DNA of 64,000 bases from assembly GCA_035532535.1 (NCBI GenBank), contig DATKQT010000040.1, forward strand, positions 24,204 through 88,203, read 5' to 3'. The position numbers and the translations under genes are program-made. This DNA comes from Palsa-739 sp035532535. GTDB taxonomy: Bacteria; Actinomycetota; Thermoleophilia; Gaiellales; Gaiellaceae. A model generated the notes under the pieces. That model was not told the DNA's origin, searched no databases, and saw only the letters and a list, made by a program, of their open reading frames with translations. Below, in pieces: positions 33,802-41,422 of the stretch; the stretch's first letter is position 1, and each line of letters begins with the position of its first letter.

Positions 33802-34545
33802 TTACGACAGGGTGTCGTCTTCCATGAGCTCGCGCAGCTGGGCCGCGACCGCGTCCCCGCGCCCGCCCGCGACGTGGAGGAGTCCATCGATCGCGACACG
33901 CAAGGCGCGCAACAGCTCGACGCGCTCGAGCGAGCATGCGAGGGCGCCGTCGAAGTGTGCGAGCACACCCGCGGGCAGCTCGTCGAAGCCGCGGCCGTAC
34001 AGCGCCGGAAGCCCATGTTCGACGCACGCGAGGCTGAGCGCGTAGTTGCGAACGCTGGTGGTCCAGTACTCCGCGAGCCACACTCGTCCGCGCTCGATCG
34101 AGAAACGCGCGCGTAGCGCGTGGTGGACGGCGTATCCGAAGAACTCGTCCGGATCGGGCTGCGGCGGCGGCTGCCGCCCGACGGCGGATCCGAAGAGGAG
34201 CCTGAACCTCGGGCTCGTCGCGCCGAACTCGGCTGCGGGCGTGAACGACACGTCGAACTGGAGGCACCCGGGCAGGAGGAATACGCGATAGATGCTTGGT
34301 CCGGCCGGCAGGTCGAAGAGCCGGACGCCGCCGAGCTCGGTCTCGACCGTGTGCGTCCAGTCCGCGAGCACCTCGCCGACGGCCACGCCGTCCGCAACCG
34401 CGAACGTCAGGTCGAGGTCCGACCACGGGTCGCCGTCCGCGAGCGCGAGCGAGCCGACGACTGCTCCGGCGACGACGCGCGAATCATCCTCGGCCAGCGC
34501 GAGCACGCGCTCGTGCGCACGCCGGCGATCCTCGACCGTGAACAC
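33802..34545 (-). CDS. Nucleotidyltransferase-fold protein
   Basis: This 247-residue protein carries the polymerase-beta-type nucleotidyltransferase signature GSLALADGDPWSDLDLTF near residue 32, with the two Asp of SDLDL as metal ligands. The rest is helical (FFGYAVHHALRARFSIERGRVWLAEYWTTSVRNYALSLACVEHGL), as in substrate domains of aminoglycoside-type nucleotidyltransferases, so it may adenylylate a small molecule or be a toxin-antitoxin-like enzyme; nothing here decides this. The GTG at 34545 lies two bases after the leuS stop. Confidence 0.75.
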   Translation of the reverse strand: MFTVEDRRRAHERVLALAEDDSRVVAGAVVGSLALADGDPWSDLDLTFAVADGVAVGEVLADWTHTVETELGGVRLFDLPAGPSIYRVFLLPGCLQFDVSFTPAAEFGATSPRFRLLFGSAVGRQPPPQPDPDEFFGYAVHHALRARFSIERGRVWLAEYWTTSVRNYALSLACVEHGLPALYGRGFDELPAGVLAHFDGALACSLERVELLRALRVAIDGLLHVAGGRGDAVAAQLRELMEDDTLS

Positions 34546-34547
34546 GG

Positions 34548-36932
34548 TCAGCCGACGACGACGTTCACGAGCTTGCGCGGCACGACGATCGTCTTCCGCA
34601 CCTGCACGCCGTTGAGATGCGCCTGCACGCGTTCCGACGCGAGCGCGAGCGCCACGAGCTCGTCCTCGGACAGGTCGACGCCGACCTCGAACCGGTCGCG
34701 CACTTTTCCGTTCACCTGGACGACGAGCTCGAACGTTTCCTGCTGGAGCGCCGCCCTGTCGGCAACCGGCCACGGCTGCTCCCATAGCCGCTCGTGCCCG
34801 AGCGCCTGCCACAGCTCCTCCGCGATGTGCGGCGCGTACGGCTGGATGAGCGAGACGGCCGTCTCGGCGGCGAAGCGCGCATCGGGAGCCGCGGGATCCT
34901 CGGCGAGCGCGTGCACGAGCTCCATCAACGCGGAGATCGGCGTGTGGAACTGGAACCTGCGCTCGATGTCGTCGCTGACGCGTGCGATCGTCTGGTGCGT
35001 CTTGCGCGTGAGCGTGCCGGGCTCGCCGGCGGCCGGCGCCTGCTCGGCGACCTCGTGTACGAGGCGCCACAGGCGGCGCAGGAAGCGCACGGTGCCTTCG
35101 ATGCCGGCATCGGACCACTCCTTGTCCTGATCCCCGGGGCCCATGAACATGATGTAGAGACGAACGGCGTCCGCCCCGTACTCCTCGACGAGCTCGTCCG
35201 GGCCGACGAGATTGCCCTTCGTCTTCGACATCTTCGTCCCGCCCATCGTGATCCAGCCCTGGTGGTAGAGGCGCGCGAACGGCTCGCGGAAGCCGAGCAG
35301 GCCCATGTCGTTCAGCGCTTTCACGAAGAAGCGCGAGTACAGAAGGTGCCCGGTGGCGTGGTCGATGCCGCCGATGTACTGCGACACCGGCATCCAGTAA
35401 TCGACGACGTCGCGGCCGAACGGCGCCTCGTCGTTCGTCGGATCGACGTAACGGATGAAATACCACGACGAGTCGACGAAGGTGTCCATGGTGTCGGCTT
35501 CGCGCGTCGCCGGGCCTCCGCACTTCGGGCAGTTGACGTGCAGCCACTCCTCATTCGAGGCGAGCGGCGCCTTGCCCTTGGGCAGGTAGTCGTCCACGTC
35601 GGGGAGCAGCACGGGCAGGTCCTCGTCGGGGACGGGAACGACACCGCAGGCGTCGCAATAGATGATCGGGATGGGCGCGCCCCAGTAGCGCTGCCGCGAG
35701 AAGCTCCAGTCGCGCAGCCGGAACGAGACCGCCGGCGCGCCACGGCCCTGCTTGTGCAGCCGGCCGACGATCGCCGTCTTCGCCTCGTCCGCCGGCGTCC
35801 CGGTGAACTCGCCCGAGTCGACGAGCACGCCGTCTTCGTCGATGACGGTGCGGACCGGCAGGTCGTAGGTCCGCGCGAACTCGCCGTCGCGCTCGTCGTG
35901 CGCCGGCACGGCCATGATCGCGCCCGTGCCGTAGTCCATGAGCACGTAGTCGGCGACCCAGATCGGAAGCCTTTCGCCGTTCACAGGGTTCGTCGCGTAG
36001 TGCCCGGTGAAGACGCCCGTCTTCTCCTCCTCGGCCGCGCGGTCTTCGGCCCTCCGCGCGCCCGCATGCTTCGCGTACTCCTTGGCCTCCTCGCTCGCGT
36101 ACTCCTCGATGAACGGATGCTCGGGCGCCATCACGAAGAACGTCGCCCCGAACAGCGTGTCCGGCCGCGTGGTGAACACCGGGATGTCGCGGTCGAGCTC
36201 GTCGACGCGGAACAGGATCTCTGCACCCTCGCTGCGCCCGATCCAGTTGCGCTGGATCGTCTTCGTCCGCTCGGGCCACTCGCCGCCGGGCGGGAGCTCG
36301 AACTCGCGCAGCTCGTCGGCATACGCGGTGGTCTTGAAGAACCACTGCGTCATGTTGCGGAGCTCGATGAGCGCGCCACAGCGCTCGCAATGCCCGTCGA
36401 CGACGTATTCGTTCGCGACCACGGTCTGGTCGTTCGGGCACCAGTTGACGGGAGCCGCGCGCCGGTACGCGAGGCCGCGCTCGAAGAAGCGCAGGAACAG
36501 CCACTGCGTCCACTTGTAGAAACGGGGATCGTGCGATGAGACCTCGCGGTCCCAGTCGATCGCCCAGCCGAGGCGCTGCATCTGTTCGCGGATGAGGATG
36601 ATGCTGGCCTCCGTGATGTCGCGCGGGTGGCCGCCCTCGCGGATGGCCGCATTCTCGGCCGGGAGGCCGAAGGCGTCCCAGCCCATCGGCCTCAAGACCC
36701 GAGCGCCGTTGCGCCGGTGGTAGTGCGTGACGACGTCGCCCATCGTGTAGTTGAAGACGTGCCCCATGTGCAGGCTTTTCGCCGACGGGTAGGGCAGCAT
36801 CTCGAGCTGGTACCAGCGCTTCTCGTCCTTGTCCTCGGCCCCAGGCTCGGGGTTGGGAACGTTGAACGCCCGCGCGTCGGCCCAGACGCGCTGCCACTTC
36901 GGCTCGATCTGCTCGGGTTCGTATCTGTCCAT
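34548..36932 (-). CDS. leuS: Leucyl-tRNA synthetase
   Basis: This 794-residue class I synthetase charges tRNA-Leu. The HIGH motif is HMGHVFNYT, followed by GWDAFGLPAENAAI; the connecting and editing (CP1) domain has TTRPDTLFGATFFVMAPEHP; the KMSKS loop is KMSKTKGN; the zinc ligands are CPKCGG. The ATG at 36932 was chosen; the TTG at 36953 lies in the stem of a hairpin. Directly before the ATG is a hairpin whose 3' arm contains the only Shine-Dalgarno-like AGAGG, and further up a seven-codon mini-ORF ends with Leu-Arg, which suggests attenuation by leucine supply. Confidence 0.97.
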   Translation of the reverse strand: MDRYEPEQIEPKWQRVWADARAFNVPNPEPGAEDKDEKRWYQLEMLPYPSAKSLHMGHVFNYTMGDVVTHYHRRNGARVLRPMGWDAFGLPAENAAIREGGHPRDITEASIILIREQMQRLGWAIDWDREVSSHDPRFYKWTQWLFLRFFERGLAYRRAAPVNWCPNDQTVVANEYVVDGHCERCGALIELRNMTQWFFKTTAYADELREFELPPGGEWPERTKTIQRNWIGRSEGAEILFRVDELDRDIPVFTTRPDTLFGATFFVMAPEHPFIEEYASEEAKEYAKHAGARRAEDRAAEEEKTGVFTGHYATNPVNGERLPIWVADYVLMDYGTGAIMAVPAHDERDGEFARTYDLPVRTVIDEDGVLVDSGEFTGTPADEAKTAIVGRLHKQGRGAPAVSFRLRDWSFSRQRYWGAPIPIIYCDACGVVPVPDEDLPVLLPDVDDYLPKGKAPLASNEEWLHVNCPKCGGPATREADTMDTFVDSSWYFIRYVDPTNDEAPFGRDVVDYWMPVSQYIGGIDHATGHLLYSRFFVKALNDMGLLGFREPFARLYHQGWITMGGTKMSKTKGNLVGPDELVEEYGADAVRLYIMFMGPGDQDKEWSDAGIEGTVRFLRRLWRLVHEVAEQAPAAGEPGTLTRKTHQTIARVSDDIERRFQFHTPISALMELVHALAEDPAAPDARFAAETAVSLIQPYAPHIAEELWQALGHERLWEQPWPVADRAALQQETFELVVQVNGKVRDRFEVGVDLSEDELVALALASERVQAHLNGVQVRKTIVVPRKLVNVVVG

Positions 36933-36937
36933 CAACG

Positions 36938-36960
36938 AAAAAGCCTCTCGCAAGAGAGGC
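36938..36960 (-). terminator. Hairpin with T5 run directly upstream of leuS (attenuator/SD-sequestering)
   Basis: On the minus strand GCCTCTC-TTGC-GAGAGGC-TTTTT forms a perfect 7-bp stem with a T-run and ends six bases before the leuS ATG. It can act as an intrinsic terminator. At the same time its 3' arm holds AGAGG, the only candidate ribosome-binding site. A second copy of GAGAGGC lies in the mini-ORF upstream (37021-37015) and could pair with GCCTCTC instead, freeing both. Confidence 0.6.
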
Positions 36961-37000
36961 CGGGGAACTCGACGCGGCCTCGCCGCGGGCCGTACCTGCG

Positions 37001-37024
37001 CTAGCGAAGGCGCTGCCTCTCCAC
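37001..37024 (-). CDS. Seven-codon leader mini-ORF upstream of leuS
   Basis: GTG GAG AGG CAG CGC CTT CGC TAG encodes M-E-R-Q-R-L-R. A TACGAT box ends seven bases before the GTG, so the leuS transcript probably begins at this codon and the peptide is translated from a leaderless start. Its second to fourth codons contain the GAGAGGC that can compete with the hairpin before leuS, and its penultimate sense codon is Leu. This is an inferred leader peptide; coding cannot be tested on so few codons. Confidence 0.35.
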   Translation of the reverse strand: MERQRLR

Positions 37025-37031
37025 CGCGCCG

Positions 37032-37037
37032 ATCGTA
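37032..37037 (-). promoter_or_regulatory. -10 box (TACGAT) of the leuS transcript
   Basis: TACGAT on the minus strand lies seven bases before the mini-ORF GTG and about 100 bases before the leuS ATG. The -35 region has no clear TTGACA. The rest of the leuS-lysA gap (37038-37202) shows only a CAGACT box six bases before the lysA GTG. Confidence 0.4.
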
Positions 37038-37202
37038 GCAACCAAGCCGGATTCGCGCACTTTCAGGTACACGCGCGTGGAATCCGGGTCCCGACTCCCT
37101 CCCCCCACCGACCTGAGCGCGATCCTATTTCTGCAGCACGCCGGGATGGTGACGAGAGCGTCCGGCTTTCGCGCCGGTTCGTCCACAGGGCAGACTGGCT
37201 CC

Positions 37203-38435
37203 GTGCTCGACCTCCTCCCACTCACCGCCGAGATCGTCGACGGCCGGCTCTCGATCGGCGGCATGGCCGCGACGCGACTCGCGGAAGAGCACGGGACGCC
37301 GCTCGTCGTCTACTGCGAGGAGACGATCCGGGCGCAGGCGCGTGCGTACCGAACGGCGGCGCACGGCGCCTCGATCGTCTACGGGACGAAGGCGTTCGCC
37401 AACGTTGCGCTGTTGCGCGTCCTGGCGGAGGAGGGAGTGGGCGCCGATGTCTCCACCCTCGGAGAGCTCGCGTTCGCTCGCGAAGCCGGGCTCGACGGCG
37501 GACGCATCCTCTTCCACGGCAACAACAAATCGGACGACGAGCTCCGCGCGGCGGCCGAAGCGGGAGCGACGGTCGTTCTCGACGCGCCCGACGAGCCGGC
37601 GCGCGCGGCGGCGGCCGGCGTCGGCCGCGTGCTCGTGCGCCTTACGCCGGGCGTGGAGGCCGTCACACACCAGTCGATCCAGACCGCGCACGACGAGTCG
37701 AAGTTCGGCCTCGCTCCGGACGCGGCGCTCGCCGCCATCGCCGAGGCCCGTGCGCTCGGCATGGATGTCGCCGGCATCCACTTCCACGTCGGCTCCCAGC
37801 TCGCGCGCGTCGAGGAGAGCCTCGTCGCGGTCGACCGGCTGGTTGCGTTCTGCGCTCGTGCCGAGGCCGAGCTTGGATGGGCTCCGCAGGTTCTCGACAT
37901 CGGGGGCGGACTCGGGATCAAGTACACGCGCGAGGAGCACGTCCCGGAGATCGCGGACTTCGTGCCACCGCTCGTTGCGCGGCTCCCCGCCGGCGTGGAG
38001 GTCGTGCTCGAGCCGGGGCGATCGCTCGTCGGCCGGGCCGGGGTGACGCTCTACCGCGTCGGCGTCGTCAAGGAATCCGGTGGCGTGTCCTACGTCGCGG
38101 TCGACGGGGGCATGTCCGACAACCCGCGGCCGCAGCTGTACGGCGCACGCTACGAAGCGCTGCTCGCCAACCGCGCCGACGAGCTCCCGGACGGTGTCTT
38201 CCGTATCGCCGGCAAGCACTGCGAGTCGGGGGACGTCCTCATCGACGCGATCGCCCTCCCGCACCCGCGGCGCGGGGACCTACTCGCGGTGCCGGCGACC
38301 GGCGCGTACACCCTCGCGATGGCCTCGACGTACAACGGCGTCCCGAATCCGGCCGCCGTGCTGGTCGCCGGCGGTGTCGCACGGCTCGTTCGCGCTCGGC
38401 AGCCTGTCGCCGATCTCCTACGCTTCGAGCGATGA
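37203..38435 (+). CDS. lysA: Diaminopimelate decarboxylase
   Basis: LysA decarboxylates meso-diaminopimelate to lysine with PLP. The 410 residues form an alanine-racemase-type barrel with VYGTKAFAN (the PLP Lys), ADVSTLGELAFA, FHGNNKS, HFHVGSQL, DIGGGLGIKYT, EPGRSLVG, and the active-site Cys in KHCESGDVL, then YTLAMASTYNGVPNPA. The GTG at 37203 gives a natural N-terminus (LDLLPLTAEIVDGRL) and lies six bases after CAGACT, a weak -10 box. It is divergent from leuS and its stop overlaps the transporter gene (ATGA). Confidence 0.95.
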   Translation: MLDLLPLTAEIVDGRLSIGGMAATRLAEEHGTPLVVYCEETIRAQARAYRTAAHGASIVYGTKAFANVALLRVLAEEGVGADVSTLGELAFAREAGLDGGRILFHGNNKSDDELRAAAEAGATVVLDAPDEPARAAAAGVGRVLVRLTPGVEAVTHQSIQTAHDESKFGLAPDAALAAIAEARALGMDVAGIHFHVGSQLARVEESLVAVDRLVAFCARAEAELGWAPQVLDIGGGLGIKYTREEHVPEIADFVPPLVARLPAGVEVVLEPGRSLVGRAGVTLYRVGVVKESGGVSYVAVDGGMSDNPRPQLYGARYEALLANRADELPDGVFRIAGKHCESGDVLIDAIALPHPRRGDLLAVPATGAYTLAMASTYNGVPNPAAVLVAGGVARLVRARQPVADLLRFER

Positions 38436-39358
38436 CGCAGCGCCTCGCCAACGTCCCGGGCATCGTGCTCGTCAGCATCGCCGCGACGATGTGGGGGCTC
38501 GACGGCCTCATCCGCAAGCCGCTGGCGCACACGACGAGCGCGGCGACGATCGTCTTCGGCGAGCACGTCGTCCTCGTCGCCTGCACGATCACGCTGCTCG
38601 TGCCGGCGCTGGCATCGCTCTGGCGTGCCGGCCCTCGTTACATCCTCTCAGGCGTCCTCGTCGGCGCCGGCGCGTCGGCGATCGCCACCATCCTCTTCAC
38701 GGAGGCGCTGTTCCACGGCGACTTCATCACCGTCGTCGTGCTGCAGAAGTCGCAGCCCCTGATCGCCGTCGTCGGCGCATGGCTCGTGCTCGGCGAGCAG
38801 CCGCGCCCACAGTTCGCGTGGTTCCTCGTTCCGGCCCTCGCCGGCATCTGGCTGATCGCGCTCCCACACCCCCTCGCACCGCACGTGCACGGCATGACGC
38901 CGATCGCGGAGACGCTCGGCGCGGCCTCGCTGTGGGGGCTCGGCACCGTCTTCGGCCGCTACCTCGGCCGGAAGCTCGCCTTCGAGCACGTCACCACCGT
39001 CCGCTTTGCGTTCGGGCTGGTCGCGAGTGCCTGCGCGCTTCCGATCGTCGGAGCGGCCGCCTACTCGGACGCGCACGACAGCTTCTACATCGCCGTACTC
39101 GCGCTCGTGACCGGCCTGGCCGCACTCGGCCTCTACTACTACGGCCTCCAGCGCACGCCGGCGCTGCTCGCCGCCCTGGGCGAGCTCGCGTTCCCGGTGA
39201 CGGCCACGCTCGTCGGCCTGTACGTCTTCAACAGCTCGCTGCGGTGGTCGCAGTGGGTCGGGGTCGCGGTCACGGTCGGCGTCGTCAGCCTCTTGCCGGC
39301 ACGCCGCCGCGACATCGTCCGGACACCCGACTTGGTGCCCGCTCCCGCGGCGAGCTAG
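38432..39358 (+). CDS. EamA/DMT-family transporter
   Basis: This 308-residue protein has ten predicted membrane helices arranged as two five-helix EamA repeats (first from NVPGIVLVSIAATMWGLDG, second from TLGAASLWGLGTVFGR). EamA proteins export or import amino acids and other metabolites. Its translation is coupled to lysA by a 4-bp overlap, so a lysine or diaminopimelate-related exporter is an attractive guess, not shown by sequence. The TAG stop doubles as the first half of the -10 box of the next gene. Confidence 0.88.
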   Translation: MTQRLANVPGIVLVSIAATMWGLDGLIRKPLAHTTSAATIVFGEHVVLVACTITLLVPALASLWRAGPRYILSGVLVGAGASAIATILFTEALFHGDFITVVVLQKSQPLIAVVGAWLVLGEQPRPQFAWFLVPALAGIWLIALPHPLAPHVHGMTPIAETLGAASLWGLGTVFGRYLGRKLAFEHVTTVRFAFGLVASACALPIVGAAAYSDAHDSFYIAVLALVTGLAALGLYYYGLQRTPALLAALGELAFPVTATLVGLYVFNSSLRWSQWVGVAVTVGVVSLLPARRRDIVRTPDLVPAPAAS

Positions 39359-39361
39359 GCT
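39356..39361 (+). promoter_or_regulatory. -10 box (TAGGCT) of the acyl-CoA operon, overlapping a stop codon
   Basis: The TAG stop of the EamA gene begins TAGGCT; seven bases later comes the GTG of the acyl-CoA dehydrogenase at 39369. The same TAGGCT plus seven bases occurs at 48968. Confidence 0.5.
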
Positions 39362-39368
39362 CGGCGTC

Positions 39369-40514
39369 GTGGACCTGCGCGACACCGCGGAGGAGGGCGC
39401 CTTCCGGGCCGAGCTGCGCGCCTGGCTGGACGCGAACCTGCCCGAGGAGCGGCGCGGCTGGAGGGGCGGCGAGCAACGCTTCGGCGACGACTTCGGCCGC
39501 GCGTGGAGCCGCAAGCTGTACGAGGCCGGCTATGCCGGGCTGACCTGGCCGCAGGAATACGGCGGCGCGGGCTCGCCGTACAGCTTCCAGGCGATCTTCT
39601 ACGAGGAGATGGCGCGCGCGCAGGCTCCGGCGCACGTGGGCGTCATCGGTCTCGGGATGGCGGGGCCGACGATCATGGCGCACGGCAGCGACGAGCAGAA
39701 GCAGGCGCACCTGTCGAAGATCCTGTCCGCCGAGGAGATCTGGTGCCAGGGCTTCTCCGAGCCCGACGCCGGCTCCGACCTCGCCGCCGCGCGCACGCGT
39801 GCCGAGCGCCGAGGCGACGTGTACATCGTCAACGGCCAGAAGGTGTGGTCGTCGTTCGCGCACATCGCCGACTACTGCATCCTCGTCACGCTCAGCGATC
39901 CCGAAGCGCCGCGCTACAAGGGCCTCACGTACCTCATCGTCGACATGCACTCGCCCGGCGTGGAGGTACGACCGCTACGGCAGATCACCGGCGAGGCGGA
40001 GTTCAACGAGATCTTCTTCACCGATGTCGAAGTGCCGGTGTCCAATCGTCTCGGCGACGAGGGTGACGGCTGGCAGGTGGCGATGACGACCCTGCTGCAC
40101 GAGCGCGGCACGCTCGGCTTCGCGCTCACCGCGGCCCTCGACGTCGGCGTCGGCCGCCTGGTCGAGACCGCGCGCGAGCACGTCAACGGCGACGCCGGCG
40201 TGCGCGAACGGATCGCCGCCGAGTGGATCGAGATGCAGGCGCTGCGCTATACGAACTACCGCTCGCTCGGGGCGTACCAGCGCACCGGCGTCCCCGGACC
40301 GGAGGGATCGGCGATCAAGCTGCGCTGGTCGGAGCAGAACCAGCGCCTGACGAAGCTCGGCCGCGAGCTGCTCGGCCCCGAGGGCGTCCTCGACGACGGC
40401 TGGTGGCACTACCAGCAGCTCCGCAGCCGGGGGAACACGATCGAGGCCGGCAGCTCCGAAGTGCTGCGCAACATCGTCGCCGAGCGCGTGCTCGGCCTCC
40501 CGAGGAGCAGGTAA
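39369..40514 (+). CDS. Acyl-CoA dehydrogenase (larger chain of a pair)
   Basis: This 381-residue FAD enzyme of the acyl-CoA dehydrogenase fold has GYAGLTWPQEYGG, WCQGFSEPDAGSDLA, VNGQKVWSSFA, the FNEIFFTDVEVP loop and a C-terminal EAGSSEVLRNIVAERVLG. It is followed, with a one-base TAATG overlap, by a shorter partner; such FadE pairs in actinobacteria (for example those acting on steroid side chains) form alpha2beta2 enzymes. It probably desaturates a branched or bulky acyl-CoA. The GTG start follows TAGGCT by seven bases. Confidence 0.92.
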   Translation: MDLRDTAEEGAFRAELRAWLDANLPEERRGWRGGEQRFGDDFGRAWSRKLYEAGYAGLTWPQEYGGAGSPYSFQAIFYEEMARAQAPAHVGVIGLGMAGPTIMAHGSDEQKQAHLSKILSAEEIWCQGFSEPDAGSDLAAARTRAERRGDVYIVNGQKVWSSFAHIADYCILVTLSDPEAPRYKGLTYLIVDMHSPGVEVRPLRQITGEAEFNEIFFTDVEVPVSNRLGDEGDGWQVAMTTLLHERGTLGFALTAALDVGVGRLVETAREHVNGDAGVRERIAAEWIEMQALRYTNYRSLGAYQRTGVPGPEGSAIKLRWSEQNQRLTKLGRELLGPEGVLDDGWWHYQQLRSRGNTIEAGSSEVLRNIVAERVLGLPRSR

Positions 40515-41422
40515 TGGATTTCGCCTTCACCGACGAGCAGCGGCAGCTGCAGCGCGAGGTACGCGGGTTTCTCGCCGCGAACTACCCGCTCGACCGCGAC
40601 TGGGAGAACCAGGACGACCGCTGGCAGGAGCTCGCCGAGCTCGGCTGGCTCGGTGGCGCCGATCTGAGCTTCGTCGAGGAGGCGATCCTCTTCGAGGAGA
40701 GCGGCTACGCGCTCTACCCCGGCCCGTTCCTCGTCACCGTCGCGTTCGCACTGCCCTGGCTCGGCCCCGAGGATCGCGAGGCCGCAGCGGCAGGCACGAC
40801 GACATGGTCGGCGGAGGACCGTGGGCTCGTTCCGTGGCTCGGATCGGTCGACATGGTCGTCGATTCCGACGGCAACGCACAGCCGGCGCGCGGCGAAGAG
40901 CTGCCGACCGTCGATCCGACGCGGCCGCTCGGCCGGCTGGAACGGACCAACGGAACACCGCTCCCCGGTGCGCGCGACGTCCCACGCGCACGGACGGCAA
41001 TGGCGGCCGAGGCGGTCGGTGTCGCGCAACGCGCACTCGAGCTCGGAGTCGAGTACGCGAAAACGCGCGAGCAGTTCGGAAAGAAGATCGGCGTCTATCA
41101 GGCGGTATCGCACCAACTCGCCGACACATACGCCGACGTCGAGCTCGCGCGCTCGCTTGCCTACTGGGCGGCCTGGTGTGTCGCCGAGGAGGATGAGCAG
41201 GCGCCGCTCGCCGCGGCGGCGGCAAAGGCCTTCGCAACCGAAGCCGCCGTCAAGGCATGCGAGCGGTCGATCCAGGTGCACGGCGGGATCGGCTTCACGT
41301 GGGAGCACCCGCTGCACCGCCTCTACAAGCGCGCGCTCTGGCTCGAAGGCTTCGGACGCCGTCCCGCCGAGCTCCGCGCCGAGATCGCAGACGCGCTGCT
41401 CGGCGTGGCCGTGACCGCCTGA
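40514..41422 (+). CDS. Acyl-CoA dehydrogenase-like protein (smaller chain of a pair)
   Basis: This 302-residue, shortened acyl-CoA dehydrogenase starts MDFAFTDEQRQLQREVRGFLA. The middle beta domain is reduced (about residues 90-155 are poorly conserved, PWLGSVDMVVDSDGN), and the C-terminal helical domain keeps KTREQFGKKIGVYQAVSHQLAD and QVHGGIGFTWEHPLHRLYKRA. The FAD/substrate loop WCQGxxEPxAGSD of a complete enzyme is absent, so it is probably the partner of the preceding gene in a heterotetramer. It overlaps both neighbours by one base (TAATG and TGATG). Confidence 0.9.
   Translation: MDFAFTDEQRQLQREVRGFLAANYPLDRDWENQDDRWQELAELGWLGGADLSFVEEAILFEESGYALYPGPFLVTVAFALPWLGPEDREAAAAGTTTWSAEDRGLVPWLGSVDMVVDSDGNAQPARGEELPTVDPTRPLGRLERTNGTPLPGARDVPRARTAMAAEAVGVAQRALELGVEYAKTREQFGKKIGVYQAVSHQLADTYADVELARSLAYWAAWCVAEEDEQAPLAAAAAKAFATEAAVKACERSIQVHGGIGFTWEHPLHRLYKRALWLEGFGRRPAELRAEIADALLGVAVTA

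Noticed and set aside
33802..34545. Toxin-antitoxin pair with the nucleotidyltransferase
   Set aside because: No small HEPN-type partner gene is adjacent; the neighbours are leuS and comEA.
34794..36539. 581-codon plus-strand frame opposite leuS
   Set aside because: Shadow of leuS; no domain signature in its translation.
36938..37080. T-box riboswitch before leuS
   Set aside because: GGTACGGCCCGCGG resembles part of a T-box sequence, but the AGGGTGGNACCGCG core is absent and the leader from the predicted start is only about 100 bases, too short for stem I.
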